Of a stretch of DNA of 64,000 bases, positions 11,318 to 21,187 are shown piece after piece. The position numbers were made by a program, and so were the translations under genes. Source of the stretch: Lepas anatifera (lineage: Eukaryota; Arthropoda; Thecostraca; Lepadidae). How positions within the stretch are numbered: the first letter of the stretch is position 1; each line of letters opens with the position of its first letter. The notes under the pieces are model-generated. The model saw nothing but the letters and a program-made list of their open reading frames with translations. It did not search any database and was not told where the DNA came from. Location: the NCBI GenBank assembly GCA_034440635.1, contig JAOTON010000772.1:1604501-1668500 (forward strand). The letters are read 5' to 3'.

Positions 11318-13767
11318 CAGGGTCGTTCAGAATTTTTTTTACTTTTCAGATTCGAACCCACTTTTTTCCCATTATATATTCAGTTCTGATTTCAATGAGC
11401 CACATTCCAAGCGTCTACGACAGCGGGAAAGATCGCCTCAAAATAGTTAAATATTTCATGTTTCGGGCGCAATTGGCCACCCGGCGTTGCAGTCTCCCCT
11501 TGTTAAATTGGGATGAAAGGGGTGCATAACCTACCAGTAAAGACAGCCTGGCATGTGCGTGCGTATAAGAGCGGTAGATGGAATTTAACATGCAGGCATC
11601 TACTTGTCAGATGTATTTGCAGCGCAATACAAATACATGTTATTCCACAAAAGACCTGTAATTAAATGATGCAGCACCCTAGTACTCTAAATCCCGACAG
11701 AACAGGAATGCCTTCCTGTTACTTGCCTGAATCCTGTCCTGTGCCTTGCCGGAGGCAAACCTTTCTCTAGTAACTATCGCTGGAGAACGTCGTGAGGTAG
11801 ATGCTTCTCCCTATTGTCCTGCGAACTATTTAAGAGCTCTGGTACTGATAAAAGAAGATCCTGTTTCATATTTTTACCCTTTAGGTGGCTCACGAAATCT
11901 TCCACCAGCTTCACACCACGTTCTGTGGGACCATTCACGACAGTAAGTTCTGGAATACCTTGAAACAGGGGAAGCTATACCAGTCACCAGCTTCTCAACG
12001 GAGCCATTTCATGTCAGAATCTTTCAGATTCAGGCGCTCGAATATCATCCAGCTTTCAGGAATGAGAAATTGGGAGAGGCTTGGTATCGAGCCGAGCTCT
12101 TCATAGCCTCTGTCGGAAACTTTAGCCTACCTAACTGAAAGGTGGATGGTTTTGCTGTTTAGGCCAGGTACTGTATCACTGCCTTTTTACCTTCAGCATT
12201 GTGATTCTTATTTGCGAAGCAGATTATAACTTTCTGGTCACAAATAACAGTTGTGTTTGCACATTGACTTCAGCGCCTCTACACAATACCGGAGTATTAT
12301 CTTGAATTGCGCAAGCTGGTTTACGTGTGGCTGTCAGGAGAGGTTGTCTCCAACAACTGTCTGTGTAGAAGACCCGGAGCTCACCAGCGAGCCATATTAT
12401 GGAATATAGGACATTTATGGCATGAAGTGCGTGCTACTACTGTGTCAGATTCCGTTCATCATTCCAGAAGATACTTAAAGACAGAATATTATAATTTTTG
12501 GAGTTTAACAACGCATCAACTGCTCAGGTCATATGGCATCAGAGGAGAGAGGGAAAGAATTAGCTCGGGCTAGAGCAGGGCGCCAGATTCTGCCTCTGGG
12601 TGGGCTCGAACCCACGACACCCAGCACATAATGAATGTCATTGGCCAAGCCGAGCGCAAGCGCTAACCGACTGAGCCACTCAGACTCCGAAATAGTTAGC
12701 GGCTTTCCTTATAAGTGGTTCTAAACCATGCATTTGGGTTCCTCCGTCGCGGATAGTCAGCTTTAGAGCCTTCTATGAGCCTCAAAGCTATCCATAAAAT
12801 GCAATGCAGTGCTTTCATTAAGTTAATATAGAAATCGCCCTGAATGTGCTGGAAGTCAATTTGTCATCAGCTGTGGTATCTGTGCACAGAAAGTTATATG
12901 CTGTCCCGCTGGTGAGAACCACCATCGTGGAGGTAAGGAGCCAGTCGCACAATTGGCCAAAACAGCAAACGATTCACATTTGACTAGGGCAGGCTTAAGT
13001 TTCCGATAGAGGCTATGAAGAGCTCGGTGAATGGTCGGTACTAAGCCTCAGCCAGCTTGTTACTCCTGACAGCTGGCTGGTATTCGATTGCCTGAATCTG
13101 AAATATTCTGACCAGAAATGGCTCCGTTGAGAAGCTGGTATAGCTTCCCCTGTTTCAAGGTATTCCAGAACTTACTGTCGTGAACGGTCCCACAGAACGT
13201 GGTGTGAAGCTGGTGGAAGATTTCGTGAGCCACCTAAAGGGTAAAAATATGAAACAGGAACTTCTTTTATCAGTACCAGAGCTCTTAAATAATTCGCAGG
13301 AGAATAGGGAGAAGCACCTGCCTCACGACGTTCTCCAGCGATAGTTACTAGAGAAAGGTTCGCCTCCGGAAGGTATTCATGTTCTGTCGGGATTTAGAGT
13401 ACAAGGGTGCTGAATCATTTAATTTCAGGTCTTTTGTGGAATAACATGTATTTGTATTGCGCTACAAATACATCTGAAAAGTAAATGCCTGCATGTTAAA
13501 TCCCATCTACCGCTCTTATACGCACGCACATGCCACGCTGTCTTTACTGGTAGGTTATGCACCCCTTATATCCCAATTGAACAAGGGGAGACTGCTATGC
13601 TGGGCGGCCAATCGCGCCCGAAACATGAAATCTTTAACCGTTTTGAAGCGATCTTTCCCGCTGTCGTAGACGCTTGGAATGTGGCTCATTGAAATCAGAA
13701 TTGAATATATAATGGCAAAAAGTGGGTTCGAGTCTGAAAAGAAAAAAGTTTTTTTTGAACGACCCTA
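11318..13767. mobile_element. Foldback (MULE-like) element with ~950-bp inverted arms
   Basis: The left arm begins CAGGGTCGTTCAG and the right arm ends TTGAACGACCCTA. The 9 bp AGCTAACAG occur immediately outside both ends, at 11309-11317 and 13768-13776. The arms can be followed by eye from 11318 to about 12290 and from 13767 back to about 12820. Shared blocks include AATACAAATACATGTTATTC, AAGAGCGGTAGATGG and CCTTGAAACAGGGGAAGCTA. Arms of this length with 9-bp duplications fit Mutator-like foldback elements. No transposase is present. The loop holds a SINE. The arms have diverged from each other by many substitutions, so the insertion is not recent. Confidence 0.85.
12492..12689 (-). mobile_element. 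tRNA-derived SINE, second copy, in the foldback loop
   Basis: On the minus strand it starts with GTCTGAGTGGCTCAGTCGG (A box), has the B box GGGTTCGAGCCCACC, and ends GATGCGTTGTTAAACTCC followed by AAAAATTA. It matches the copy at 7926-8123 through head, body and tail. It lies in the unique centre of the foldback element, so it inserted there or was carried by it. Confidence 0.85.
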
Positions 13768-13776
13768 AGCTAACAG

Positions 13777-13883
13777 TGTTCAACATCAAAAAACACATCA
13801 GATAGGCTGATGGCATAATTCCTTTTCGAGAAAAATCGGAACCAACTACCCTACTGCCCAGGGCCCAGCAGCTGGTTCGCTCA
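13777..13883. other. Downstream flank of hAT transposase fragment
   Basis: On the minus strand this follows the transposase stop codon and would be 3' untranslated sequence of the hAT element. Nothing else is visible. Confidence 0.35.
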
Positions 13884-14172
13884 CTACACCACCCAATCGC
13901 GGTTGGAGCGGAGCAGCAACATTGCCTCCAATATGTCTGCTCTTAGTCTGGACCTGAGATCAGTAAGCAGTAGCTTCATCGCGGAGAACAACCTCTCCAC
14001 GGACACCTGAGTAACTGGTAGCGCGGCCATTACCAGGCTAGCCGGCTGGATGATGGCTGGATATCTATCTAAGATGTCGCATACGGTCACCCTCTTTAGG
14101 CGACCCAGGCTTTTGAAGTCGGCTAGTGCCGCATCGAGTGACGGGGATGCTGTTTTCTGCGCCTTTTGCCCT
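13884..14172 (-). pseudogene. hAT transposase, C-terminal dimerisation domain remnant
   Basis: The minus-strand frame ends at a TAG at 13884. It reads ADFKSLGRLKRVTVCDILDR, then VMAALPVTQVSVERLFSA, then LLTDLRSRLRADILEAMLLL, then RSNRD. The order P-x-T-x-x-x-x-E-R-x-F-S followed by R-x-x-L and LLxLxxN is the hallmark of the hAT-family C-terminal dimerisation region, which is about 80 residues in full transposases. The N-terminal zinc finger, the catalytic residues and most of the protein are missing. At its upstream edge (14172) the frame runs straight into MITE sequence, so it is truncated or interrupted there. It cannot encode a working enzyme. It probably belongs to the surrounding 10817-14916 element, though it could derive from the autonomous parent of MITE family A. 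Confidence 0.88.
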
Positions 14173-14531
14173 GGGTTCTCGACAGACCTAGTATAAACTA
14201 CTTCTCCGATTACATGATAGCTCTCCTGGGGGGGGGGAGGTGGGAGCAAAGATTTTATTGCTCGACAGACCTAGTGTAAACACCTTTTTCAAACAATTTC
14301 TTCGGCCTTTGGGGGGCCAAAAGATAGTCTGCTCCCCTTCCAGGGCTTTAGGGGGGCATGACCGGAATGGCATCCCCCTGCGTCTGTCAACAGGGGCGGA
14401 TGCAGGCCGACGGTATGGGGTAAATCGTGAAAAACATATGGTTTTTTAAGAAAATCGCCAAAAAATAGGCAGTTTTGGGGAGCAAATGCCTTTTTTGCTC
14501 CCCCTCATGGATCCGCCAGTGTCCACCAATG
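14173..14531. mobile_element. hAT-type MITE, family A, copy 2 (5'-truncated, interrupted)
   Basis: The sequence from TCTCGACAGACCTAG onward matches family A copy 1 from 10108 to its right end. The right end is split: CTGCGTCTGTCAA lies at about 14378-14390 and the last bases CCAATG are at 14526-14531, with the 131-bp MITE B between. The family's left terminal inverted repeat is missing, and the copy abuts the hAT transposase remnant. Confidence 0.8.
14391..14521. mobile_element. Small hAT-type MITE B inserted in MITE A
   Basis: The left end is CAGGGGCGGATGCAGG and the right end is CATGGATCCGCCAGTG, whose complement CACTGGCGGATCCATG pairs with the left end. The flanking 8-mers are TCTGTCAA and TCCACCAA. 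Both derive by C-to-T or G-to-A transitions from TCCGCCAA, which is exactly the sequence at this place in the intact family A copy at 10038. This supports a true 8-bp duplication that has since decayed. The interior has an AAAAAACC...GGTTTTTT-like and GGGGAGCAAA/TTTGCTCCCC inverted structure. Confidence 0.85.
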
Positions 14532-14756
14532 TTTTCGTTTGTTGCCAATTTCTGCCCATGCTAAATGGCCGGGGCGCATTACCTGCCCGAGAGTGAGACC
14601 GTCTACGGAACACCCTAGTTGCAATATTTCATTAATCTCGATATACATAACATATTGAGAAAATGTAATATTTCAGGTGAATAAAGGTGTTCCCATGCGA
14701 CATCTCACGAGGTAAAATGTGACCATTTCACGTTTGATTTTTGGTAATTTTAGAGC
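14532..14756. other. Right subterminal region of the hAT host element
   Basis: Non-coding sequence between MITE A and the right hexamer array. No gene. Confidence 0.4.
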
Positions 14757-14875
14757 TCTTTGGGAGCCGGAGCCGGACCCTTTCTGACGGCTCCGGCTCC
14801 GGCTCCGGCTCCGATCAAAAGTGTTTCGGCGGCTCCGGCTCCGGCTCCGGCTCCGGGCAGAATGGTCGGCTCCAA

Positions 14876-14908
<33 letters not shown>

Positions 14909-14910
14909 CA
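14757..14910. repeat. (GGCTCC)n hexanucleotide array, right end of hAT element
   Basis: Impure GGCTCC runs end in the terminal GGCTCCGCATCCCTG. They have the same strand orientation as the left array, which is unusual for terminal inverted structures. Open frames of Pro-Ala or Gly-Ser repeats through it are not genes. Confidence 0.9.
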
Positions 14911-14924
14911 TCCCTGATTACATC

Positions 14925-16027
14925 GATGTGGAGACCGACGGTTTGGGCGGAAACAACGGGGTCAAAAATTGTGAAAACACAATTCTTTAAAGAAAATCGG
15001 CAGAAACCGAGGGATGGGGGAACAGCCCGGTTTGCCCCCTGGACCCGTCAGTGATTGACATCCACTTTCTTTCGACAGAACTATCGATAAATTGTTTGAA
15101 GATTGGCCTGAATGTGTGCAATTAACTGTTGAAAATCACTGCTTTGCCACTGAAAATACTCTGCTCGTCGTCAAAGTACCTACTGGACAGCGGACACGCC
15201 AGTGCCCGATGAACCACATTTATAACTTGACATGAAGTGGCACGAACATTTTCAGGTATTAAATTGTACCTATCTCCGAATCATAGGAATATAAATATTC
15301 TAGGAAACAAGAATAATAGGAAATATTTATTTGAAGATGAACATGACAATATTTGAAGCCATCTGACCACCGACGTCATTGTGGCATCAATCATACAGTG
15401 CCTTTCCGTGCGGTAGACAGGGGTGTAAAGCACACTTCACAAGAAAAAACACATATTAAATCAATTTCCATCTTATTTCTACTTGATTTCTCATACATGA
15501 ACTGATCCGCAGCCGAAAATGGGCAACAATGACCCTGTTTCAATCCAGCCAGAGCTGTTAAGCGCTCCAAAAACGACAAAACACCAACACAGGCCGCTGC
15601 ATCGATCCCAAAACCTGACCAGCACGGGCGTTTGGTGATGGCTTAGTTCAATCATCACGGCAGACTGCCGGCGTCCGTCAGCTGTGGTGATCGCCGTCGC
15701 CACAGACGGAGCGCCGTCGCGCCCAGCGGTGGCCGCGCTTCTCCCAGGAGCCACCGTCGCCGGGGCAACGACCCTCGCCTGCCGCTGCCGCTGCTGCTGC
15801 TGTCGCTGTCGCTGCCGGCTGTTGCGCCCCGTCTGGAGCTCGGGCGTGGTGTGGACTGAGCTATCCACTGTTTTCGATGCGAGGCACTGCTCCAAGGGTG
15901 TGGATTTATAGCTCTTTGGGAGCGTCCGAGAAACGCGAAAGAAGCATCGTAGCACTGTTAGAATATCCTTTGGATTTCATTTTCTCATTTTAAGCACTTT
16001 ATATTGATTTTACAGTCAAACAGGTGT
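14925..16027. other. Unassigned spacer with a CpG-dense patch (15640-15860)
   Basis: The patch is rich in CpG and contains GCCGCTGCCGCTGCTGCTGC-type triplet runs. The minus-strand frame 15491-15955 would give a Gln/Arg-rich run followed by featureless sequence. I see no family resemblance and no convincing splice structure. A promoter or untranslated first exon is possible. Confidence 0.35.
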
Positions 16028-16035
16028 ATGAGAAT

Positions 16036-17640
16036 CAGGGGCGCAGCCAGGGGGAGGGCACAGGGGGCACGTGCCCCCCCCATCGGTGCCGGGGTGCCCT
16101 TTTGATTCCAGGTGGTGTACCCTCTTTGGGCCGTGCCGCTCGAAATTTAGTGCCCTACGCCGTTGAGCCTAGATGGAACTAGACTGCATTTAGCGATTTA
16201 AACTATTATTTGACAATTAAGTGCCTTTTTGGTCAGCTAGGGCCTTCTGTCGCCTTTCTAAGCACCCGGGAAGAGCATATGCACGTAATCCGTTTCCAGA
16301 TAATGCCTCATCGTCGCCAATAATCGTACGGGCGGAGCTAATCTGGTGCCCCTTGAGCTCATCTGGTGCCCCCTGAGCGCTGGTCTTGGCCCCTGGAGCT
16401 GATCATGTGCCCTCTGAGCTGATCTGATGCCCTTGTAGTCAATCTGGTGCCCCCCTGAGAAAATAACTGTGCCTTTTGAACCTATATAATGCTCTCTGAG
16501 TTGTCTGATGCCTCCGAGCTTGCCTGGTGCCCTATTAGCTGTTTTAGTGCCCTCCCGTAGTTTATCTACTGTCCAGGGCCGCAGCCAGGGGAGCACAGGG
16601 GGCACGTGCCCCCATTGGTGCCGAGTGCTCTTTTGATTGCCAGGTGGTGTACCCCCTTTGGGCCGTGCCGCTCGAAATTTAGTGCCCTACACCGTTGAAC
16701 CCAGATGGAACTAGACCGCATTTAGCGATTTCAACTACTGTATGACAATTAAGTGCCTTTTTGGTCAGCTAGGGATTCTGTCGCCTTTTCAAGCACCCAG
16801 GAAGAGCATAGGCACGTAATCCGTTTCCAGATAATGCCTCATCGTCGCCAATAATCGTACGGGCGGAGCTCATCTGGTGCCCCCTGGAGCTGATCATGAG
16901 CCCTCTGAGCTGATCTGGTGCCCTCATAGTCAATCTGGTGCCCCTGAGAAAATAAGTGTGCCTTCTGAACCTATATAATACTCTCTGAGTTAGTTTCAAG
17001 CCTCCGAGCTTGCCTGGTATCCTTTTAGCAGTTTTAGTGCCCTTTAAGCTGATCCGGGCCCCCTGAGCTTATTTAATGCCTCCCGGAGTTGATCTACTGT
17101 CCAGGGGGGCACATGGGGCAAGTGCCTTCCGTCACTGCCGGGGTGACCTTTTGATTGCCAGGTGGTGTACCCAATTTGGGCCGTGCCACTCGAAATTTAG
17201 TGCCCTACGCCGTTGAACGTAGATGTAACTGGAATGCATGTAGCGATTGAAACTATTTTTTGACAACTTAATACCTTTTTCGGTCAGCTAGGGCATTCTG
17301 TCGCCTTTCCAAGCACCCGGGAAGAGTATGGGAACCTAGTATGTGTCCAGCTAATGCCTCATCATCACCAATAATCGTACGGGTGAAGCTAATCTGGTGC
17401 TCCTTGAGCTCATCTCGTGGCCTCTCAGCTGGTCTTGGCCCCTTGAGCTGATTACTTGCCCTCTAAGCTGATCTGGTGCCACTAAGTCAATCGAGTGCCC
17501 TACTGAGCAAATAAGTGTGCCTCCTGAACCTATATAATGCCCTCTGAGTTAGTCTAATGCTTCCGAGCTTGCTTGGTGCCCTAATAGCTGATTTAGTGCC
17601 CCTTGAGCTGATCCGGGCCCCCGAGCTGATCTCATGCCTC
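16036..17640. repeat. Three tandem ~530-bp units, each headed by a TIR-like motif
   Basis: Units start at 16036 (CAGGGGCGCAGCCAGGGG), 16574 (CAGGGCCGCAGCCAGGGG) and 17102 (CAGGGGGGCACATGGGG). Each continues with the same landmarks: GGTGGTGTACCC, GGGCCGTGCCRCTCGAAATT, GTGCCTTTTTGGTCAGCTAG, AATAATCGTACGGG, and then short GAGCTGATCTGGTGCCC units. The first two are the most alike. Confidence 0.9.
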
Positions 17641-19060
17641 CCCAAGTTGATTCTGTCTCCTCTTCAGCTGATTAGGTGCCCCCTCAGCTGATTATTGATG
17701 TCTCCTTAGATGGCTTGGTGCCCCCTGAGCTGGTTTGGTGGGCCCTGAGCCCACCTTGTGTCCCCTGAGCTGTTATGTTGCTCCCTGAGCTGAATTAGGC
17801 TCCTGCCATAGTCTGGGGGGCTGGGAGCTGATCTGGCCCCCGAGCGGATCGACCTGGTGCCACCTGAGCTGCACTAATGCCCCTGAGTCGATCTGGTGCC
17901 TCCTGAGCCCATCTGATGCCCTCTGAGCTAGTCTGGTGCCCCCTGAGCTAATCTGGTGCCCTTTAAGCTGATCTGGGCCTCCTTGTTTTCATGAGCAGCT
18001 CTAAAGCCCTGAGCTGAGCTGGGCCCACAGAGGCTGATGAGGGCCCCTGAGATGGTATGGGGCTCCTGAGCTGATTAAGTGCCTCCTGACTTGATCAGGT
18101 ATTCCCAAGCTGGTCCGGGACCACTGATCTGATTGTTTGTTCCTGAAGCTGATCTGGTGTCCCCTGAGCAGCTCTGGGGATTTTGAACTAATTGGGCCCC
18201 CGAGCTGGTGAGGGATCCCTGAGCTGATTTAGTGCCCCTGACTTGAACTTTCCCCCTGCGCTGATCAATCTGGTGCACTCTGAGCAGATATACTGCCTCC
18301 TGAACTTAACTAATGCCCCCTGAGTCGATCTGGTGCCTGCTAAGTCATAACTGTGTCTCCTGAGCCCATCTTATTCCCTCTGAGCTAGTCTGGTGCCCCA
18401 TGGCTAATATGATGTCCTTTAACCTGACCCGGGCCTCCTGGGTTGATTACGTGATTTCCTGAGCAGCTCCCAGGCCCTGAGCTGAGCTGGGCCCACAGGG
18501 GCTGGTGAGGGCCCCTGAGATGGGGGGCTTCTGAGCTGATTAAGTGCCTTCTGACTTGATCTGGTATTCCCGAGCTGATCTGGACCCCGAGTTGGTCGGG
18601 GACCACTGATCTGATTGTTTGTCCTTAAGGCTGATCTTGTGCCCTATGGGCCGATCTGGTGTCCCCTGAGCAGCTCTGGGGCCTTTGAACTGATTGGGCC
18701 CCGAGTTGGTTAGGGATCACTGAGCTGATTTAGTGGCCCTGACTTGATCTTGTCTCCTGACCTGAATTGAGGTCCCTGAACTGATCTGGGGCCCCAAGAG
18801 CTGATCTGGGGCCCAAGAGCGGATCTAGGTTCTGAGGGTACCCTGAGCTGGTCTGGGCGCTGAGCTTGTGAGAGCCCCTTAAGTTGGCTTGAGGCCCCCT
18901 GAGGTGATCTGGCGCCTTAAACTGTTCTGGGGCTTCTTGAACTGGTTTAAGGCCCTATGAGCCTATCTGTGGCCCACTGAGCTAGTCTGATGACCTCATC
19001 TCTGGGACCAATGAGCTAGTCTAGTCCCTGGGTGAAGCATGAGCTGCTCTGTGGCCCTTA
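17641..19060. repeat. Degenerate 20-bp array, consensus CCCCTGAGCTGATCTGGTGC
   Basis: Dozens of diverged copies of the 20-bp unit lie head to tail. The CCCCTGAGCT part is the best conserved and the second half is more variable. A duplicated block of several units is evident (17980-18290 resembles 18440-18740). Open frames through it are artefacts. Confidence 0.9.
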
Positions 19061-20040
19061 TCTACATCAGGGGCCCCTGAGGTGGTCTTGAATAGACAGA
19101 TAATAAGGACACAAGACCAGCTCCCATCATCTCGGGGCGGGGTCACTGAGCTAGTCTAGTCCCTGGAGGCACAACTGGGGGGGATGGAGGAAGCTGCTCT
19201 GGAGGCTTCTGATCCACACTTGGGGGCCCCAGAGCTGGTCTTGAATAGATGGGGAATAAGAACCCAATGGAAACTCCCCTTGTAAAACGGAGCTAACGAG
19301 GAATGAAGAATCTCTAAAACGGCTTGTGAAACCTAGGCACCCCTGGTTATATAAATTCCTTATTATACTGGTGGATTCTGGGAAGGGATGATAAAAAGGC
19401 ATGTGCCCCTGAGCTCAGAGCACAGTCCCCTAAACCAGGATTTGTACTAATTAATTTAAATGAAGAACTAGTTCTCACAATTTTCAGCCCTGTCACACCA
19501 TCCCCATCCAAACCACCGGCCTGTTCACCTTTCATTTACTCCTAACTGGGACCGATCCTTGAGAATATAGAAGTTAATAAACGCGTTCAAAAGGTATCTC
19601 CCAAAATTTTCCGGCAGCACAAATGTGTTCTTCCAAAGACACTATGCCACTCCTCGTCCCACGGCGATTGTGGGAGGGAAGGAACTTAATCCGCGTTCAG
19701 CCATGGCTTACTCGTCACGACAAAACCAGTGGGCATAACAAATTAATTTTCGACTCCAATATGCCTTAACCTGCACATTGTAACAGATATCACATGCTCC
19801 ACTGATTTCTCTGATGTTAAGTACTGATTTGTCAGATGATGAGTTGGCTGATTTGTCCTTAAATCTATCCAAAACAGTCATGTTTTGGCTACTTCCATGA
19901 TATTTTGATATTTTTTCCTTTTTTCGGTTTTAATCGCGTTTTCATTCTTCGTCAATGATTTATTTGCATTTTTATTGAACCAAAGATAAAAAATGATATA
20001 AACAAATATATAGCAAGTTTTTTAGGTTACGTTAAAAGTG
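19061..20040. other. Right non-repetitive part of the 4.07-kb hAT element
   Basis: No transposase, zinc-finger or other motif was recognised in any frame. The sequence becomes AT-rich toward the right terminus. Confidence 0.45.
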
Positions 20041-20183
20041 CCCTTTTTCCCCGGGGTGCCCCTCAAAGTTGGTGTGCCCCCCATACCAAAGCTCTGGCTG
20101 CGCCCCTGATGAGAATGTTAAGAGACACTTTACATCATGCTATCCCTGTCAACGTTGTGGATATCTTTTTAACGTTGTGGATA

Positions 20184-21187
20184 TTAACCCTCGCCCCACG
20201 AGGGGCATCGATGGCCCCCCTAAGGTTTTTTCGGGATAGCAGAGAATCGACGAAACGCAGCACCGCGGTTGAGGGCTCTATCTCTCACCTCATCATTTTA
20301 CCACCATCCCTGAACATTTTTACCCTGGATCACCCAAGGTCAGGTCACCAGGCTAGGTCAACCAAGGTCACCTCACTTCAACTTTGAAGCTCTATAAGAG
20401 CTACATTTCTTAGTCGATCGATTTGAAACTTGAGACCCTTCCACTTCATGACCCTTCCAGGGACTAAAACGTGTATATCCGGGATTTTTCGATTTCGTGA
20501 CCTGAGGTCAGGTCACGAGGCGACCTCTCCCATTGGAAAAGCATGGGGAAAGCTGTATCATGATATAAAAGTCACAAAAATGATTGCAAATACTCAGACT
20601 GCTCAGAACAGCGTTTTGGACACCCTTTCACGGATCCCAGGGGTCATACTTGCCCTTTGACTATTCCAAGGTCATCCAAGGTCACCAGGGGTCAAAAACA
20701 GTATTTTGACAATAATTTTTGACCTAATTAAGCTAGAGCGCTGAAACAAACACCATCGTGTTTGTCTTGTCACTGGCTTTCATTTGATATACGGCAAGGT
20801 CACTTTCTGACCTTCCGTGACCTCAGGTCATATTACGTCACGAGGTGGCCTCTGGAGGTCAAACCACTGGCGGAAGGTCTTTACGTTCCACATAGCGGAA
20901 AAAGGTCTGGCAATTTCCAATCAAATGTACTTAACCAGATCTCAATAGCTCTAATGGCATAGGAGTTATGCCCAGTTTGCTTAAGCATTGCATATTTGAG
21001 CGAAAATAGCCTATCGTGACCTTCCTTGACCTCTGGAGGTCAAGCCATTGACCTGAGCGCTTAAACATGTGGAGTAATTTCTTACTGAATTCACGCGAGC
21101 TTTCTAATGCACTTTGCAGATTTGCGCCAACCCCCATGTTTTCGGAGTTAGAGGGGGTGGGCATCGATGGCCCCGGTGGGGCGAAGG
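20184..21187 (+). mobile_element. TTAA half-site-rich DNA element, copy C
   Basis: It starts with TTAA (20184-20187), then CCCTCGCCCCACGAGGGGC, ATCGATGGCCCC and GGTTTTTTCGGGATAGCAG. It ends near 21187 with GGGCATCGATGGCCCCGGTGG and GGCGAAGG. The right TTAA has been lost (the flank reads TGGC). Between 20340 and 21060 I count about 19 exact AGGTCA or TGACCT hexamers. It has the same orientation as copy A and is inverted relative to copy B (51701). Reading frames within it (20109-20962 plus, 20931-21323 minus) are not conserved as protein. Confidence 0.82.

Larger units (their letters stand above)
10817..14916 (-). mobile_element. hAT-type element with (GGCTCC)n ends, host of a nested stack
   Basis: The left terminus CAGGGATGCGGAGCC starts at 10817 and the right terminus GGCTCCGCATCCCTG ends at 14916. 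The 8 bp outside each end are identical: ATTACATC at 10809-10816 and 14917-14924. This shows one insertion of 4,100 bp, of which 2,450 bp is a later foldback insertion. Each end carries an impure GGCTCC hexamer array. A hAT transposase C-terminus on the minus strand (13884-14172) may be this element's own gene; if so, the element reads right to left and has lost most of its coding region. Confidence 0.85.
16036..20108. mobile_element. 4.07-kb hAT-type element packed with reiterated units
   Basis: A perfect 8-bp duplication ATGAGAAT lies at 16028-16035 and 20109-20116. Perfect 15-bp terminal inverted repeats are CAGGGGCGCAGCCAG at the left and CTGGCTGCGCCCCTG at the right. Inside, three ~530-bp units (16036-17640) are followed by more than 1 kb of degenerate 20-bp units (to about 19060) and about 1 kb of non-repetitive sequence. 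I see no transposase motif in any frame, so the element is non-autonomous. The length, end type and duplication size place it in the hAT superfamily. Confidence 0.93.

Noticed and set aside
15491..15955. 154-codon minus-strand frame with a Gln/Arg run
   Set aside because: CpG- and CTG-rich composition explains it. There is no family motif, and the region after the run looks random.
16036..19060. CRISPR-like array
   Set aside because: The repeats are degenerate and directly abutting without unique spacers, and the window is animal DNA.
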